NCBI GenBank assembly: GCA_903887005.1
Contig: CAISOH010000386.1
Location: 1-35,007 of the forward strand
Length of the DNA stretch: 35,007 nt
From: an uncultured Bacteroidota bacterium
Lineage (GTDB): Bacteria > Bacteroidota > Bacteroidia > Chitinophagales > Chitinophagaceae
Direction of reading: 5' to 3'
Numbering within the stretch: the stretch's first letter is position 1; every line of letters begins with the position of its first letter. This document shows, piece by piece, positions 17,666-26,693 of the stretch. The notes under the pieces were generated by a model. It searched no databases. It had not been told where the DNA came from and saw only the letters and a program-made list of their open reading frames with translations. The translations under genes and the position numbers were made by a program.

Positions 17666-17705
17666 AAGATAATCTTCCCACGCATTTGACTGCCATGTAT
17701 GGTGC

Positions 17706-17960
17706 TTATTCTTCAATAAGATTATGCTTAAACGATATGCCCTTGTTCATTTCTTCAATTGCTTCTTCAAGCCTATTCCTGTTAGCCTTGCTGCTTACCA
17801 GGTATAATGTCTCTAAAATGGAATTATATTCATCCATATCCATCACCACTACATTTTTACCATGTGCTCTGGAAACAACAACAACTTCCTTGTCCTCATT
17901 TACAGCATTAAGGTTTTGGATAAGATGATTACGAAATTCTGAATATCCAACTACTTTCAT
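17706..17960 (-). CDS. Phd/YefM-family antitoxin, orphan
   Basis: 84 aa. The N-terminus, MKVVGYSEFRNHLIQNLNAV, followed by EVVVVSRAHGKNVVVMDMDEYNSILETLYL, is the classic Phd/YefM DNA-binding fold. The C-terminal tail (EEAIEEMNKGISFKHNL) is the toxin-binding part. A YoeB- or Doc-like toxin should follow, but the convergent HEPN gene ends 40 nt away and leaves no room. A TAAATTTG box on the minus strand (17979-17986) could be its -7 element. It sits with the HEPN/MNT genes inside the hydrogenase-like operon. Confidence 0.85.
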   Translation of the reverse strand: MKVVGYSEFRNHLIQNLNAVNEDKEVVVVSRAHGKNVVVMDMDEYNSILETLYLVSSKANRNRLEEAIEEMNKGISFKHNLIEE

Positions 17961-18038
17961 AATATACTTATTATGTTACAAATTTAGGCACAATTATTGA
18001 TTTTTATATCGCTCACAAGATTTGTATGCTACTTTCCT

Positions 18039-18945
18039 TTAAATAAATTTTCCTAAAACCAATAAAACGCCAAAAAATATAAGCAATGAAACAGATGACA
18101 AAGCAAAAATATATTGTGCGTTATGCGACATTCTGAACCTTGCAGTAAATGACTCAAGCAATCCTACCAATATGGCAAAAAAGAATTGAACCGCAAAAAA
18201 TACAAGGAGTGCCACATACCAGGGAAAGGCGCCGATAAAAAAATTCGCGATCAAAGCGCCGTACATGGCAAATTTTAAATTTGTAGTGTACAGTATCATG
18301 CCTAAATCAAAACCGCTGTTATCTAATATCATAACTTCATGCACCATAGTCAGTTCAAGATGCGTTTTAGGATCGTCAAACGGCATCCGGCTGTTTTCAA
18401 CCATGGCGATAATGATCAGAACGAATGTTGCCAAAGTGCCCAATGCATAAGAGATATGAGAACCAAAATGCATGGCAGTAAATATCCCCTGGAAAGAAGA
18501 ATAGCCTGTGAGCAGTGCAAAAGATCCCATCAGGATAAAGAATGCAGGCTCGGCAAACATTGAAAATAAAGCTTCCCGGCTTGCCCCCCATTCCTTCAAA
18601 ACTGCTGCCTGTATCCAATGCGGAAATAATACTAAAGAATTTTCCTGTTGCCAGCACATAGGCAAAAAATACAAAGTCGCCCTCAAAAGAAATAATTCCT
18701 TTAGTACGTCCAAATGGAACTACCAGGATGGCCATGATCACTGAAGCAAAATAAATACTGGGCGCAACCTGGAAAATCAAACCGGTAGTAGTACTGTAAA
18801 CAGACCCTTTTTTAAACAAACGGGCCACATCCTTCATTGGCTGGAATATACCCGGCCCTTTCCGACCGGAAGTAATACTTTTTGTCCGTAGTACTATCCC
18901 GGTAAAGAATAAACTCGCCAGTAAAATTAATATCAGGCTGATCAT
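18039..18945 (-). pseudogene. HyfC-like (NuoH-related) membrane subunit, frameshifted
   Basis: Two overlapping frames together make one HyfC/HycD protein of about 301 aa. The first runs from ATG 18945 through ALDTGSSFEGMGG. The second continues with GASREALFSMFAEP. In the family this is one unbroken motif, LDTGxxFxGxGASRE. The break is exactly at a run of six C on the plus strand (18584-18589); five would restore the frame. The rest is well kept, including ENSRMPFDDPKTHLELTMVHEVMILDNS split over the acidic loop that faces the redox arm. A sequencing or assembly miscount, a recent mutation or a slippery run are all possible. It starts one base after the preceding stop. Confidence 0.85.
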
Positions 18946-18946
18946 T

Positions 18947-20971
18947 TTATAGCTGGTTAAAAAAATGAATTAATGTTGTTAATGCCGAACCTAAAACAGG
19001 GATAACAATTACCATCACAATGAATACGACCCCATACAAAATATAAAACTGCGGATTGCCATTTTGTAAAAAGGTAAACCTGTTAAAAAAATGTTTCAAC
19101 TGCCGCAAAGGGTAATCAATTAAAATTGCTTCGGCCTTATCGTAAGGATGTGTTTCATGCATACCCACTTTCGGGAAAATACCCTTTACCTCTTTTTTGT
19201 TTTTATGTATCGTCAATACAGGTTCTGCAAGCTTACGGTATGACCGGACAAATGAACTGGCTGTATATTGCATATGGCTGTTTGGGGCAACATATCCGCA
19301 GCCCCAGGTTGGGCCTGACATTATAGTGTGATGCTCAGCAATCCTTTTCCTGATGAAGTAGATCACCGCAGTAAAAATAATAAATCCTGTTGCGCACCGG
19401 CTGATCATAGGCAGTGATGCCCCAAGCGGAAATACGGTAGAATGGGATTCAAACCCATTGGAAAATAAACTTACAGGCGCTGAAATAATGTGAATAAAAA
19501 AAGCAGGATAAACACCGATAGCCGTCATTAATGCCATAATTACAAACATGGGAACTAACTTACCAACAGACGCTTCTGATGGATGAAAATTGTGAAAGAG
19601 ACGCCTGGAAGAACCTAAAAACACAGTGCCGAATGCCTTTGTAAAACACAATATCGCCAACCCTCCGATAAGCACCAAACCGAACAAAGAAAAAACCAGG
19701 AGCGATAAAAAAGAAAGATTCGCATTTTGAAATCCCGAAATCATACCATTGTAAATCAGGAACTCTGATACAAACCCGTTAAAGGGCGGCAGCCCGCAAA
19801 TGGCAATAGCTGCAATAAGGAACAAAAAAGCAGTCCGCGGCATTAATTTTCCTAATCCGCCCAACTCTTCGATATTCATAGTGTGGGTGGATTGATAAAC
19901 ATTGCCTGCGGCGTAGAACAGAAGCGATTTAAATAAGGAGTGGTTGAGCGTATGCAGAATAGCGCCGGTGAATCCCAATACTCTCAGGGCATTATTCCCC
20001 GTTCCCATACCTATACTTCCTAACCCTATGCCTATCCCGATTATCCCAATGTTTTCAATGCTATGGTAGGCCAGTAATTTTTTTAAATTATGCTGGATGA
20101 TAGCCAGCATAACGCCATACACGCCCGATACAACAGAAATAATCAGGATAATGAACCCGATCAGGGTATAATCGCTTTTTATCAGCAATAGCATGCGAAG
20201 TATTCCATAAATCCCTATTTTAATGATAACCCCCGACATCACCCCTGAAATATGTGCAGGAGATGCCGGATGTGCGTAGGGTAACCAGGTATGAAAGGGA
20301 ACAAAGCCTGCCTTAATTGCAAAGCCCATGAAAAAACAAAAAAACAGGACAATGCCGGTTAATAAAGAATAGGAGGTGGAAAAGGCTGTAATTGCTTTAA
20401 AATCGTATGAATTCATCCTGCTCGCAACCCAAATAAATCCGGTCAGCAAAAGCATGATGCAGATATGAGATTGTATCAGGAAATTGATGCCTGCCTTTAT
20501 GGTTTCCTGTTTTTGGTGCTCAAAAATAACCAGCAAAAAAGATCCTACGGCCATTATCTCCCAGGCAAAAAGAAACAGGATACTGTTTTGAATAGCACAA
20601 ATACTTACCAGGCTCGATTGCACTAAAATATAAGAGATACAATGAACAGAGATATTCGCTGCCTGCTCCCGGTAATGCTTCATATAATGTAACCCATAAA
20701 AAGCGCCCGTAAGAAAAGTGAAATTTATGATCAGGATAAAACAACCGGATAAAGCATCAATTCTAACAGGTATTTCACCGGTAACTGATGTACCCGCAAA
20801 TATGGTCTCCGTACCTTCTCCGCTTAATGCCGCAATTGCCGGAATACTGCTTAGAATTGCAACGAGGCATACTGTCGTTATAGTTAATAATCCTTTCCCC
20901 TGTACTCCCAGAAAAGGAATAACAATTAATGAGGTAATGATTGTTAATATAAATGCTTCTATAACCGGCAT
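18947..20971 (-). CDS. HyfB-like antiporter-type subunit, second copy
   Basis: 674 aa, matching hydrogenase-4 component B length. About 16 membrane helices with the NuoL/Mrp antiporter core: TM5 Glu in FAWEIMAVGSF, TM7 Lys in AIKAGFVPFHTWLP, AHISGVMSGVIIKIGIYG, and Lys in NHSLFKSLLFYAAGNVYQ. The C-terminal domain after about residue 540 has WGCGYVAPNSHMQYTASSF, as in HyfB. It is clearly paralogous to the neighbouring gene at 20971-22971. The start overlaps the previous stop by one base (TGATG). Confidence 0.9.
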   Translation of the reverse strand: MPVIEAFILTIITSLIVIPFLGVQGKGLLTITTVCLVAILSSIPAIAALSGEGTETIFAGTSVTGEIPVRIDALSGCFILIINFTFLTGAFYGLHYMKHYREQAANISVHCISYILVQSSLVSICAIQNSILFLFAWEIMAVGSFLLVIFEHQKQETIKAGINFLIQSHICIMLLLTGFIWVASRMNSYDFKAITAFSTSYSLLTGIVLFFCFFMGFAIKAGFVPFHTWLPYAHPASPAHISGVMSGVIIKIGIYGILRMLLLIKSDYTLIGFIILIISVVSGVYGVMLAIIQHNLKKLLAYHSIENIGIIGIGIGLGSIGMGTGNNALRVLGFTGAILHTLNHSLFKSLLFYAAGNVYQSTHTMNIEELGGLGKLMPRTAFLFLIAAIAICGLPPFNGFVSEFLIYNGMISGFQNANLSFLSLLVFSLFGLVLIGGLAILCFTKAFGTVFLGSSRRLFHNFHPSEASVGKLVPMFVIMALMTAIGVYPAFFIHIISAPVSLFSNGFESHSTVFPLGASLPMISRCATGFIIFTAVIYFIRKRIAEHHTIMSGPTWGCGYVAPNSHMQYTASSFVRSYRKLAEPVLTIHKNKKEVKGIFPKVGMHETHPYDKAEAILIDYPLRQLKHFFNRFTFLQNGNPQFYILYGVVFIVMVIVIPVLGSALTTLIHFFNQL

Positions 20972-22971
20972 CAGATTATATTAATAACTGTTCCAAGAAA
21001 TATCAGTATAATAAAAAATATCCCGTACAATACATAAGCCTGGATCCTTCCATTCTGAATGAATTGAAAATAGTTAGCTGCATGAACTAATGTATCAACC
21101 ACTTTGTTAATAATATTGGATTCAAAAAAATCAATGTAATGTGATGAATAATTTCTTTCCGGCGGAAAAATTTCATTTCCAGAAATTTCCTTGAACTTCT
21201 TCCTTTCTAAAACTACAAAGTTCAGCAGTTTCGCAAGGGGCTTGGAAAAAGATTTTCCGGAATATTGCATTTTTACATTCGGAACAGGATAACCGCATCC
21301 CCAGGTACTGTTGGCCTTGTCCAACTGGTTTTGCATAAAGCGCCCCCTGAGAAAATAAATCAGAAAGGCCATGCACAGAAAAAGCAAAGAGTATCTGCCC
21401 ACACTTGTCATTACAGGCAACACATCTCCAAATCCGGCAAAATTGTTTACCATACCCTCCGGCACAGATGTGCTGACTACATGTATTAAAACTGAAAAAT
21501 AAAATTGCGGAAATATCCCTACGGAGAGCATTACTAAGATAATAAGGTATTGTGGTAAGCGGGTCATGAAAGAAGTTTCCTGTGGCCGGTCATGCAATTG
21601 TGTGCGGGGGTTTCCCTGGAAAATTGTTCCGTAACTTTTAGTAAAGGCGAGCATGGAAATCCCGCCTATGATGGCCAGGCACGCTATAGAAATAACCATT
21701 AAAATAGTCAGTGAAACAGGCAGCCTTTTGATTCCTTCTAAGTATCCGTTATACAAAATAAATTCCGAAACGAAGCCATTAAACGGCGGTAGTCCGCAAA
21801 TCGCTATTGCTCCAATCAAAAATAAAAAAGCGGTCTTGGGCATATTCCTCGACAAACCACCCAGTTTTTCCATATCCCTTGTATGGGTTTGCTGATACAC
21901 CGAACCTACGGAAAAAAACAATAATGATTTGAACAGCGAATGATTAAAGGTATGCAACAGCGCTCCCCCAAAGCCAAATAGTATTAACAGCGAATTTTTA
22001 GTCCCCATGCCAATAATACCAATTCCGATACCTGTTCCTATTATCCCTATATTTTCTATGGTGCAGTAAGCCAGCATCTTTTTGAAATCACGGTGAACGG
22101 CTGCATTTAATATGCCAAACAATCCGGTAATAACAGAAAAAACAAGCACGAATTCACCAATTGTCAGATAATCATGTGTCAACATAAAAGCGATGCGGAG
22201 TATCCCATAAATTCCCAGCTTCACGATTACTCCTGACATCACCCCCGAAATATGTGAAGGCGCTGCGGGATGCGCATGAGGAAGCCAGGTGTGCATAAAA
22301 ATAAAACCGGCTTTTATACCAAAACCAACGAAGAACAATAAAAACAACCAGATACCTGAATGGTTATTTAATGCGGTACCGATTGCTGCAAAATCAAATG
22401 AACCTGCCAGAAAATAAGCCCAGATAAATGCACTCGTCAGCAATAAAACACTGATATGCATCTGTACGAAATAATTGATTCCCGCCTGTAGCGTTTTCTT
22501 ATTTTGATGATCAAAGATTACCAGCAACAAAGAAGAAAGAGACATCACCTCCCATGCAATCAGGAAGGCGATGCTATGCTGAAACATACATACCCACACC
22601 ATAGAACAATGGAACAACAGGAACAGTATCCAGTGCATGGATAAGTTCGCCTTTTGCTGTGCATAGGCTTTCATATATTCCATTCCATACAGCGCGCCGT
22701 TAATGCAGGTTAAATTGATGATCAGTATAAACCATGCAGATAATGCATCAATGCGGATTGGGAGTGCCCCGAAAGGTGAAAGCCCACTAATAAACAAATT
22801 CACCGGCTTACCGCCAAGTGCATGTACCGCAGGAATAGATGTTAAAATGGAATTGATAATTATCAGTAGCGTTAGTAAACCTGATTTCCTTTTTGTTGGT
22901 GTAATGAGTAAGAGAAATATACCGCAAATAGTAACTGCAAAAGATAAGATAAGTAACTCTGGATCTTCCAT
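20971..22971 (-). CDS. HyfB-like antiporter-type subunit, first copy
   Basis: 666 aa, first gene of the operon. It carries the same landmarks as its paralogue: LIAWEVMSLSS, GIKAGFIFMHTWLPHAHPAA, SHISGVMSGVIVKLGIYG, NHSLFKSLLFFSVGSVYQQ, GLPPFNGFVSEF and the C-terminal WGCGYPVPNVKMQYSGKSF. Proton-channel residues are complete. With its paralogue and HyfF it gives three antiporter-type subunits, the number found in E. coli Hyf (HyfB, D, F). No separate HyfD gene is present. Confidence 0.9.
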   Translation of the reverse strand: MEDPELLILSFAVTICGIFLLLITPTKRKSGLLTLLIIINSILTSIPAVHALGGKPVNLFISGLSPFGALPIRIDALSAWFILIINLTCINGALYGMEYMKAYAQQKANLSMHWILFLLFHCSMVWVCMFQHSIAFLIAWEVMSLSSLLLVIFDHQNKKTLQAGINYFVQMHISVLLLTSAFIWAYFLAGSFDFAAIGTALNNHSGIWLFLLFFVGFGIKAGFIFMHTWLPHAHPAAPSHISGVMSGVIVKLGIYGILRIAFMLTHDYLTIGEFVLVFSVITGLFGILNAAVHRDFKKMLAYCTIENIGIIGTGIGIGIIGMGTKNSLLILFGFGGALLHTFNHSLFKSLLFFSVGSVYQQTHTRDMEKLGGLSRNMPKTAFLFLIGAIAICGLPPFNGFVSEFILYNGYLEGIKRLPVSLTILMVISIACLAIIGGISMLAFTKSYGTIFQGNPRTQLHDRPQETSFMTRLPQYLIILVMLSVGIFPQFYFSVLIHVVSTSVPEGMVNNFAGFGDVLPVMTSVGRYSLLFLCMAFLIYFLRGRFMQNQLDKANSTWGCGYPVPNVKMQYSGKSFSKPLAKLLNFVVLERKKFKEISGNEIFPPERNYSSHYIDFFESNIINKVVDTLVHAANYFQFIQNGRIQAYVLYGIFFIILIFLGTVINII

Positions 22972-22976
22972 GCCTG

Positions 22977-22984
22977 CAAAATTA
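22977..22984 (-). promoter_or_regulatory. -7 box at the head of the hydrogenase-like operon
   Basis: TAATTTTG on the minus strand, ending 5 nt before the ATG of the first HyfB-like gene. The -33 region is poor (TTAA at 19 nt). It suggests a leaderless or activator-dependent start. Confidence 0.4.
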
Positions 22985-23020
22985 ATCCGATTTTCGTCTC
23001 TTGTTAAATCTTTAATAGGG

Positions 23021-23041
23021 TAAGCAATAGTAAATTGCTTA
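23021..23041. promoter_or_regulatory. operator-like palindrome upstream of the hydrogenase-like operon
   Basis: TAAGCAAT (23021-23028) and ATTGCTTA (23034-23041), perfect 8-nt arms with a 5-nt centre. It lies about 37 nt upstream of the -7 box and 50 nt upstream of the ATG. The size and symmetry suit a dimeric regulator. No matching regulator gene was found in the window. Confidence 0.4.
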
Positions 23042-23397
23042 TCGCTAATGCCTAATGACTATTAAAATTAAACAATATTTTTATAGCAGTAGTATTTATT
23101 TAAATATTTTTTCTTGTCAGCAATTCTGTTCATAAAAATATTTTTCGCTGAAATTATTTCCGGGATATCTTCTTCCCTGAATAGCATTTACTATTTTCAA
23201 TTTGGAAGTCTCCCCCTAAGGCAATACCAATAAATCAAAAAAGGATTACCCGGAAAGGGTCAAACGTTTATAACAAAATGAAATAAATAACAGTCCATAT
23301 GCCGAGGTATCAAATGTTATAAGTGTCTCCCAAAACCTATGAACTTTGCCAAATAGTTGGTCCCCCTTTGAGGAACAGGGTTACAAAAAAGGGCATA
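23042..23397. other. gene-free interval with one dispersed palindromic repeat
   Basis: No reading frame of note. 23248-23323 holds ACCCGGAAAGGGT, then CGTTTATAAC, AAAATGAAAT and ATGCCGAGGTAT. This is the same block order as at 26560-26635 and, in part, 11958-12020. Confidence 0.5.
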
Positions 23398-23431
23398 AAA
23401 AAAGAGACTGTAATGAAACAGTCTCTTTTTT
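23398..23431 (-). terminator. terminator of the rplU-rpmA-histone-like unit
   Basis: Perfect 13-nt inverted repeat with GAGACTG / CAGTCTC core (arms 23398-23410 and 23419-23431). It is flanked by A and T runs, so it can work in both directions. It lies 15 nt after the stop of the small Ala/Lys-rich gene. Confidence 0.85.
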
Positions 23432-23446
23432 AAGATCGCTAAAAAT

Positions 23447-23668
23447 CTATTTCTTTTTAGCGGCTGCCTTTTTCGGGCCAGCATTCTTTTTTGCAGGAGC
23501 CTTTGGAGCTGCCGCTTTCTTAGGAGCTGCCTTTTTAGGAGCTGCCGCTTTCTTAGCAGGTGCTGCTTTCTTCGCAGGAGCTGCTTTCTTTGGTGCTGCT
23601 TTTTTAGGAGCCGCTTTCTTAGCAGGTGCTGCTTTTTTCGCAGGAGCTGCTTTCTTTGCTGTTGCCAT
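23447..23668 (-). CDS. Ala/Lys/Pro-rich histone H1-like protein, 73 aa
   Basis: Nearly the whole protein is made of AAPKKAAPAKK-like units, with only one Thr, one Asn and one Gly among Ala, Lys and Pro. This composition matches the tails of bacterial histone-H1-like proteins that bind nucleic acid without sequence preference. No folded domain is present. The DNA is itself an internal repeat (GCTGCTTTCTT-type units), so copy number may vary between strains. It starts 60 nt after rpmA and ends just before a strong terminator, so it is probably transcribed with rplU and rpmA. The antisense frame here is a mere reflection of the repeat. Confidence 0.75.
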   Translation of the reverse strand: MATAKKAAPAKKAAPAKKAAPKKAAPKKAAPAKKAAPAKKAAAPKKAAPKKAAAPKAPAKKNAGPKKAAAKKK

Positions 23669-23727
23669 AACTGTGAATTTAAGGGTTAAACAAAAATCTT
23701 AAATATGGCAAAAATCGCTGTTGGGGG

Positions 23728-24000
23728 TTAGGCCTCGGCGACTGCTGTATTAACTGCTTTTACTGATACTAATGTTTTAGTACGTGTCTTACGGAATTCA
23801 ACTAAGCCGTCCGTAAGCGCAAAAATTGTAAAATCTTTTCCCAAGCCTACATTATTTCCCGGATGGTAAACTGTGCCTCTCTGACGAATAATAATATTCC
23901 CTGAGATGGCTGGCTGACCTCCGAAGATCTTTACACCCAGCCGTTTGCTTGTTGAGTCGCGGCCGTTCCTTACACTGCCTTCTCCTTTTTTATGTGCCAT
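23728..24000 (-). CDS. rpmA: 50S ribosomal protein L27
   Basis: 90 aa starting [16 protein letters not shown], with [12 protein letters not shown] and [21 protein letters not shown], all diagnostic of bL27. The N-terminal Ala-His-Lys-Lys is directly after Met, so no cleaved Firmicutes-type extension is present. L27 reaches toward the peptidyl transferase centre. It follows rplU by 30 nt, the usual order. Confidence 0.98.
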   Translation of the reverse strand: MAHKKGEGSVRNGRDSTSKRLGVKIFGGQPAISGNIIIRQRGTVYHPGNNVGLGKDFTIFALTDGLVEFRKTRTKTLVSVKAVNTAVAEA

Positions 24001-24030
24001 TATTTATTAATTACTATTTACAAATTAAAG

Positions 24031-24330
24031 TTAAGCGATTTCATTTATTTTTATCCTTGTCAGGCATTGACGATGACCGTTTTTCTTTTGATACCCTTTA
24101 CGGCGGTTCTTCTTGAAGATGATAACCTTATCACCCTTCAAATGATCCATAATTTCAGCCTGAATCTTTTTAGAATTATTGCCTACGGTTATGTTGCCTT
24201 CATTGCTCACCATAAGGATATCTGAAAATTCAACCTTGTCACCTGCATTCCCTTCGAGACGATGTACGAACAATTCATCATTCTGTTTTACCTTGAATTG
24301 CTGCCCTGCTATTGTTACTATTGCAAACAT
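24031..24330 (-). CDS. rplU: 50S ribosomal protein L21
   Basis: 99 aa starting at ATG 24330 (MFAIVTIAGQQFKV). AGGA precedes it at a suitable distance, and an upstream TTG in frame lies inside the promoter -7 box and is rejected. GQQFKV near the N-terminus and the Lys/Arg-rich KKNRRKGYQKKNGHRQ motif are typical of bL21, which binds 23S rRNA. Confidence 0.97.
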   Translation of the reverse strand: MFAIVTIAGQQFKVKQNDELFVHRLEGNAGDKVEFSDILMVSNEGNITVGNNSKKIQAEIMDHLKGDKVIIFKKNRRKGYQKKNGHRQCLTRIKINEIA

Positions 24331-24351
24331 GATTTTCCTAAAATATTTCCG

Positions 24352-24382
24352 CAAAGATAATGCACATTTTTATTTTAAACAA
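24352..24382 (-). promoter_or_regulatory. promoter of rplU-rpmA
   Basis: Minus-strand TTG (24380-24382), a 20-nt spacer and TATCTTTG (24352-24359). A second TTG lies 3 nt further upstream. The predicted leader is about 15 nt. Confidence 0.65.
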
Positions 24383-24790
24383 CAATTTTTTTTTATTTCT
24401 TATTTTTTTTCTTTGAGTTTTTTTGGGCGCTTTTTTTATCATTTTCTCTAATAATATTATTACCGGCAACATTACATTTGCAGGAATAATATTTCGGATG
24501 CAGGTCATGTAATACTTCCTGATATTTTGGAAACCCTGATGGGCAAAGCGTTTGAACTGGTAACAATAGTTTGTGGTAATTTATTTGCTGAAGTTTTTTG
24601 TCTGAATATTTTTTATGAAACCATTTTCAAAATAACTTGCTGAAAGAATTGTACCAGTCAGAAAAAATAATTAAAAAATATTTTTTTTATAGCCAATTGA
24701 AATAATTGCTGCAAGTTTCATGCCTGAGAATATAACTATTATAATAACCTTGTAAATAATATTAACTTTGGGCGGGAATAATTTTAGTGC
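24383..24790. other. gene-free interval between divergent genes
   Basis: Long T tracts at 24386-24440 and no credible gene. TAACTTTG at 24763-24770 is a possible -7 box for the plus-strand GH3 gene, 20 nt before its ATG, but no TTG lies at the right distance upstream. Confidence 0.4.
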
Positions 24791-26290
24791 ATGAAGATAA
24801 AGTCTTTTCTGGCAAAACCATATGCTTCAATTATACACTCGCGGTTGCGCAAAGGCATGGCTACAGCCGTAACCGACCAGCAGGCTATCCTGCAATATTT
24901 AATTAAGAACGGCAGCAAAACTTTTTTCGGCAAAGAACACGACTTAAAAAATGTAGCTACCTATGGAGATTTTAAAAAGGCCGTACCTATACGGGATTAT
25001 GAAGCGTTCATTCCATATATAGATAAGATAAAAAACGGCGAGCAAAACGTGCTGTGGAAAGGGAAGCCCATATACTTCGCCAAAACTTCAGGCACTACAA
25101 GCGGGGCCAAATATATTCCTATAAGCAAGGAGTCCATATCCAATCACATAAATGGCGCTAAAGATACCTTGCTGTGTTATATGGCGGAGAGCGGCAATAC
25201 GGATTTCGCAAATGGTAAAATGATATTTCTTTCCGGTTCGCCGACGCTGGAACGTGTAGGCAATATTCCTACCGGCCGGTTGAGTGGAATCGTAAATCAT
25301 TTTGTGCCACGCTACCTGCGCGGCAATCAGTTGCCATCTTATGAAACCAATTGCATCGAAGACTGGGAAGTGAAGCTGGATAAGATAGTGCAGGAAACTA
25401 TGAATGAAGACATGACGCTCATCAGCGGCATACCTCCATGGATGCAAATGTATTTCGACTGGCTGAGCGAGCGCAATGAAGGAAAAAAAATAAAAGAATT
25501 ATTTCCCGCGCTGCAGGTCATCGTGCATGGAGGGGTAAACTTTGCACCATATAAAGCCAGGCTTCAGCACAGTCTTGGCGGCGATGTGCACATGATAGAA
25601 ACGTTCCCCGCTTCCGAAGGTTTTTTTGCCTTCCAGGATACGCTTGATAAGGAAGGATTATTATTAAATACCGATTCGGGCATTTTCTTTGAGTTCGTGC
25701 CCGCCAATGAAATAGCTAATGAGCACCCCACCCGCCTGTCGCTCGGAGAGGTGAAAACCGGGGAAAATTACGCGCTCATAGTAAGTACCAATGCAGGCCT
25801 GTGGGCTTATAACATAGGGGATACCGTGCGCTTTGTAAGCACAGACCCTTACCGGCTGGTGGTTACAGGCCGCATAAAACATTTTATTTCCGCTTTTGGC
25901 GAGCATGTGATAGGCGAAGAAGTGGAACACGCCATAAAACATGCAGCCAGCGATTACAACACGCGCATTATAGAATTTACCATAGCCCCTGCTATAGAAG
26001 TAAGCGATGGACTACCCTACCATGAATGGTTTATAGAATTTGAGACGCCGCCCGCCGATATGGAAGCCTTCGCTGCAACCATGAACAATTATCTTGCAGA
26101 GAAGAACAGCTATTACAACGATCTTATTTCCGGTAAAATTCTGCAAACACTGAAAATAAGGCCGATGAGAAAGAACGCCTTTATAGAATACATGAAATCC
26201 ATAGGCCGCCTCGGTGGTCAGAACAAAGTGCCCCGCCTCAGCAATGACCGCAAGATAGCGGATGCACTGACGCAGTGGATTGCTTCTTAA
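24791..26290 (+). CDS. GH3-family acyl-adenylating enzyme
   Basis: 499 aa, full length. GH3 (auxin-responsive promoter family) hallmarks appear in order: FFGKEHDL; the ATP-binding KTSGTTSGAKYIPIS (about residues 97-111); SGIPPWMQMYF; HGGVNFAPY; the adenylate-binding ETFPASEGFFAFQD; YNIGDTVRFV; then the C-terminal FGEHVIGEEVEHA and the Arg/Lys-containing tail. The superfamily (ANL) activates carboxylates as acyl-AMP and, in plant GH3, joins them to amino acids. The bacterial substrate is unknown. The gene is monocistronic, with repeats downstream. Confidence 0.9.
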   Translation: MKIKSFLAKPYASIIHSRLRKGMATAVTDQQAILQYLIKNGSKTFFGKEHDLKNVATYGDFKKAVPIRDYEAFIPYIDKIKNGEQNVLWKGKPIYFAKTSGTTSGAKYIPISKESISNHINGAKDTLLCYMAESGNTDFANGKMIFLSGSPTLERVGNIPTGRLSGIVNHFVPRYLRGNQLPSYETNCIEDWEVKLDKIVQETMNEDMTLISGIPPWMQMYFDWLSERNEGKKIKELFPALQVIVHGGVNFAPYKARLQHSLGGDVHMIETFPASEGFFAFQDTLDKEGLLLNTDSGIFFEFVPANEIANEHPTRLSLGEVKTGENYALIVSTNAGLWAYNIGDTVRFVSTDPYRLVVTGRIKHFISAFGEHVIGEEVEHAIKHAASDYNTRIIEFTIAPAIEVSDGLPYHEWFIEFETPPADMEAFAATMNNYLAEKNSYYNDLISGKILQTLKIRPMRKNAFIEYMKSIGRLGGQNKVPRLSNDRKIADALTQWIAS

Positions 26291-26693
26291 GAGTATTGAA
26301 AAATTTTGTGTCCCAACTGAAGTACTATTATTATCAAAGCCTGCCCTGAGGAATCGAAGGGTCCGGTGCGTCGCACCCTTGTACGTTCAGGATATCAATT
26401 CACCTTGTCCTTATAATTTATTAGATAACATGAAATGCCCCGTAGGTGGCTACCAGTTTGTAACACCCGATACACCCTCCTCATCAGGGTGCAACTCACA
26501 GCCCATCAGTCACTGCGAGGTATGAAGCAGCCTCACGAAATGAATACACAACACGTCATAACCCCAGCGGGGTTACATGTTTATAGGAAAAATAATAATA
26601 ACCGGTTCCGATGCCGTAGGTATCGCATGTTATAAAGCTGAGTATAGCCGCCCAACTCAATAAAATGAATGCAATTAACCACATGGCTGCCAC
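26291..26693. repeat. cluster of dispersed palindromic repeats
   Basis: No gene. GGTGCG-T-CGCACC at 26365-26377, CCCCGTAGGTGGCTACCAGTTTGTAACA-type sequence around 26438-26465, ACCCTCC-TCATCAGGGTG near 26474-26491, and a perfect AACCCC-AGC-GGGGTT at 26560-26574. The last is followed by ACATGTTTATAGGAAAAATAAT and ATGCCGTAGGTATCGCATGTTATAA. Related blocks occur at 11958, 23248 and 29516. Confidence 0.55.
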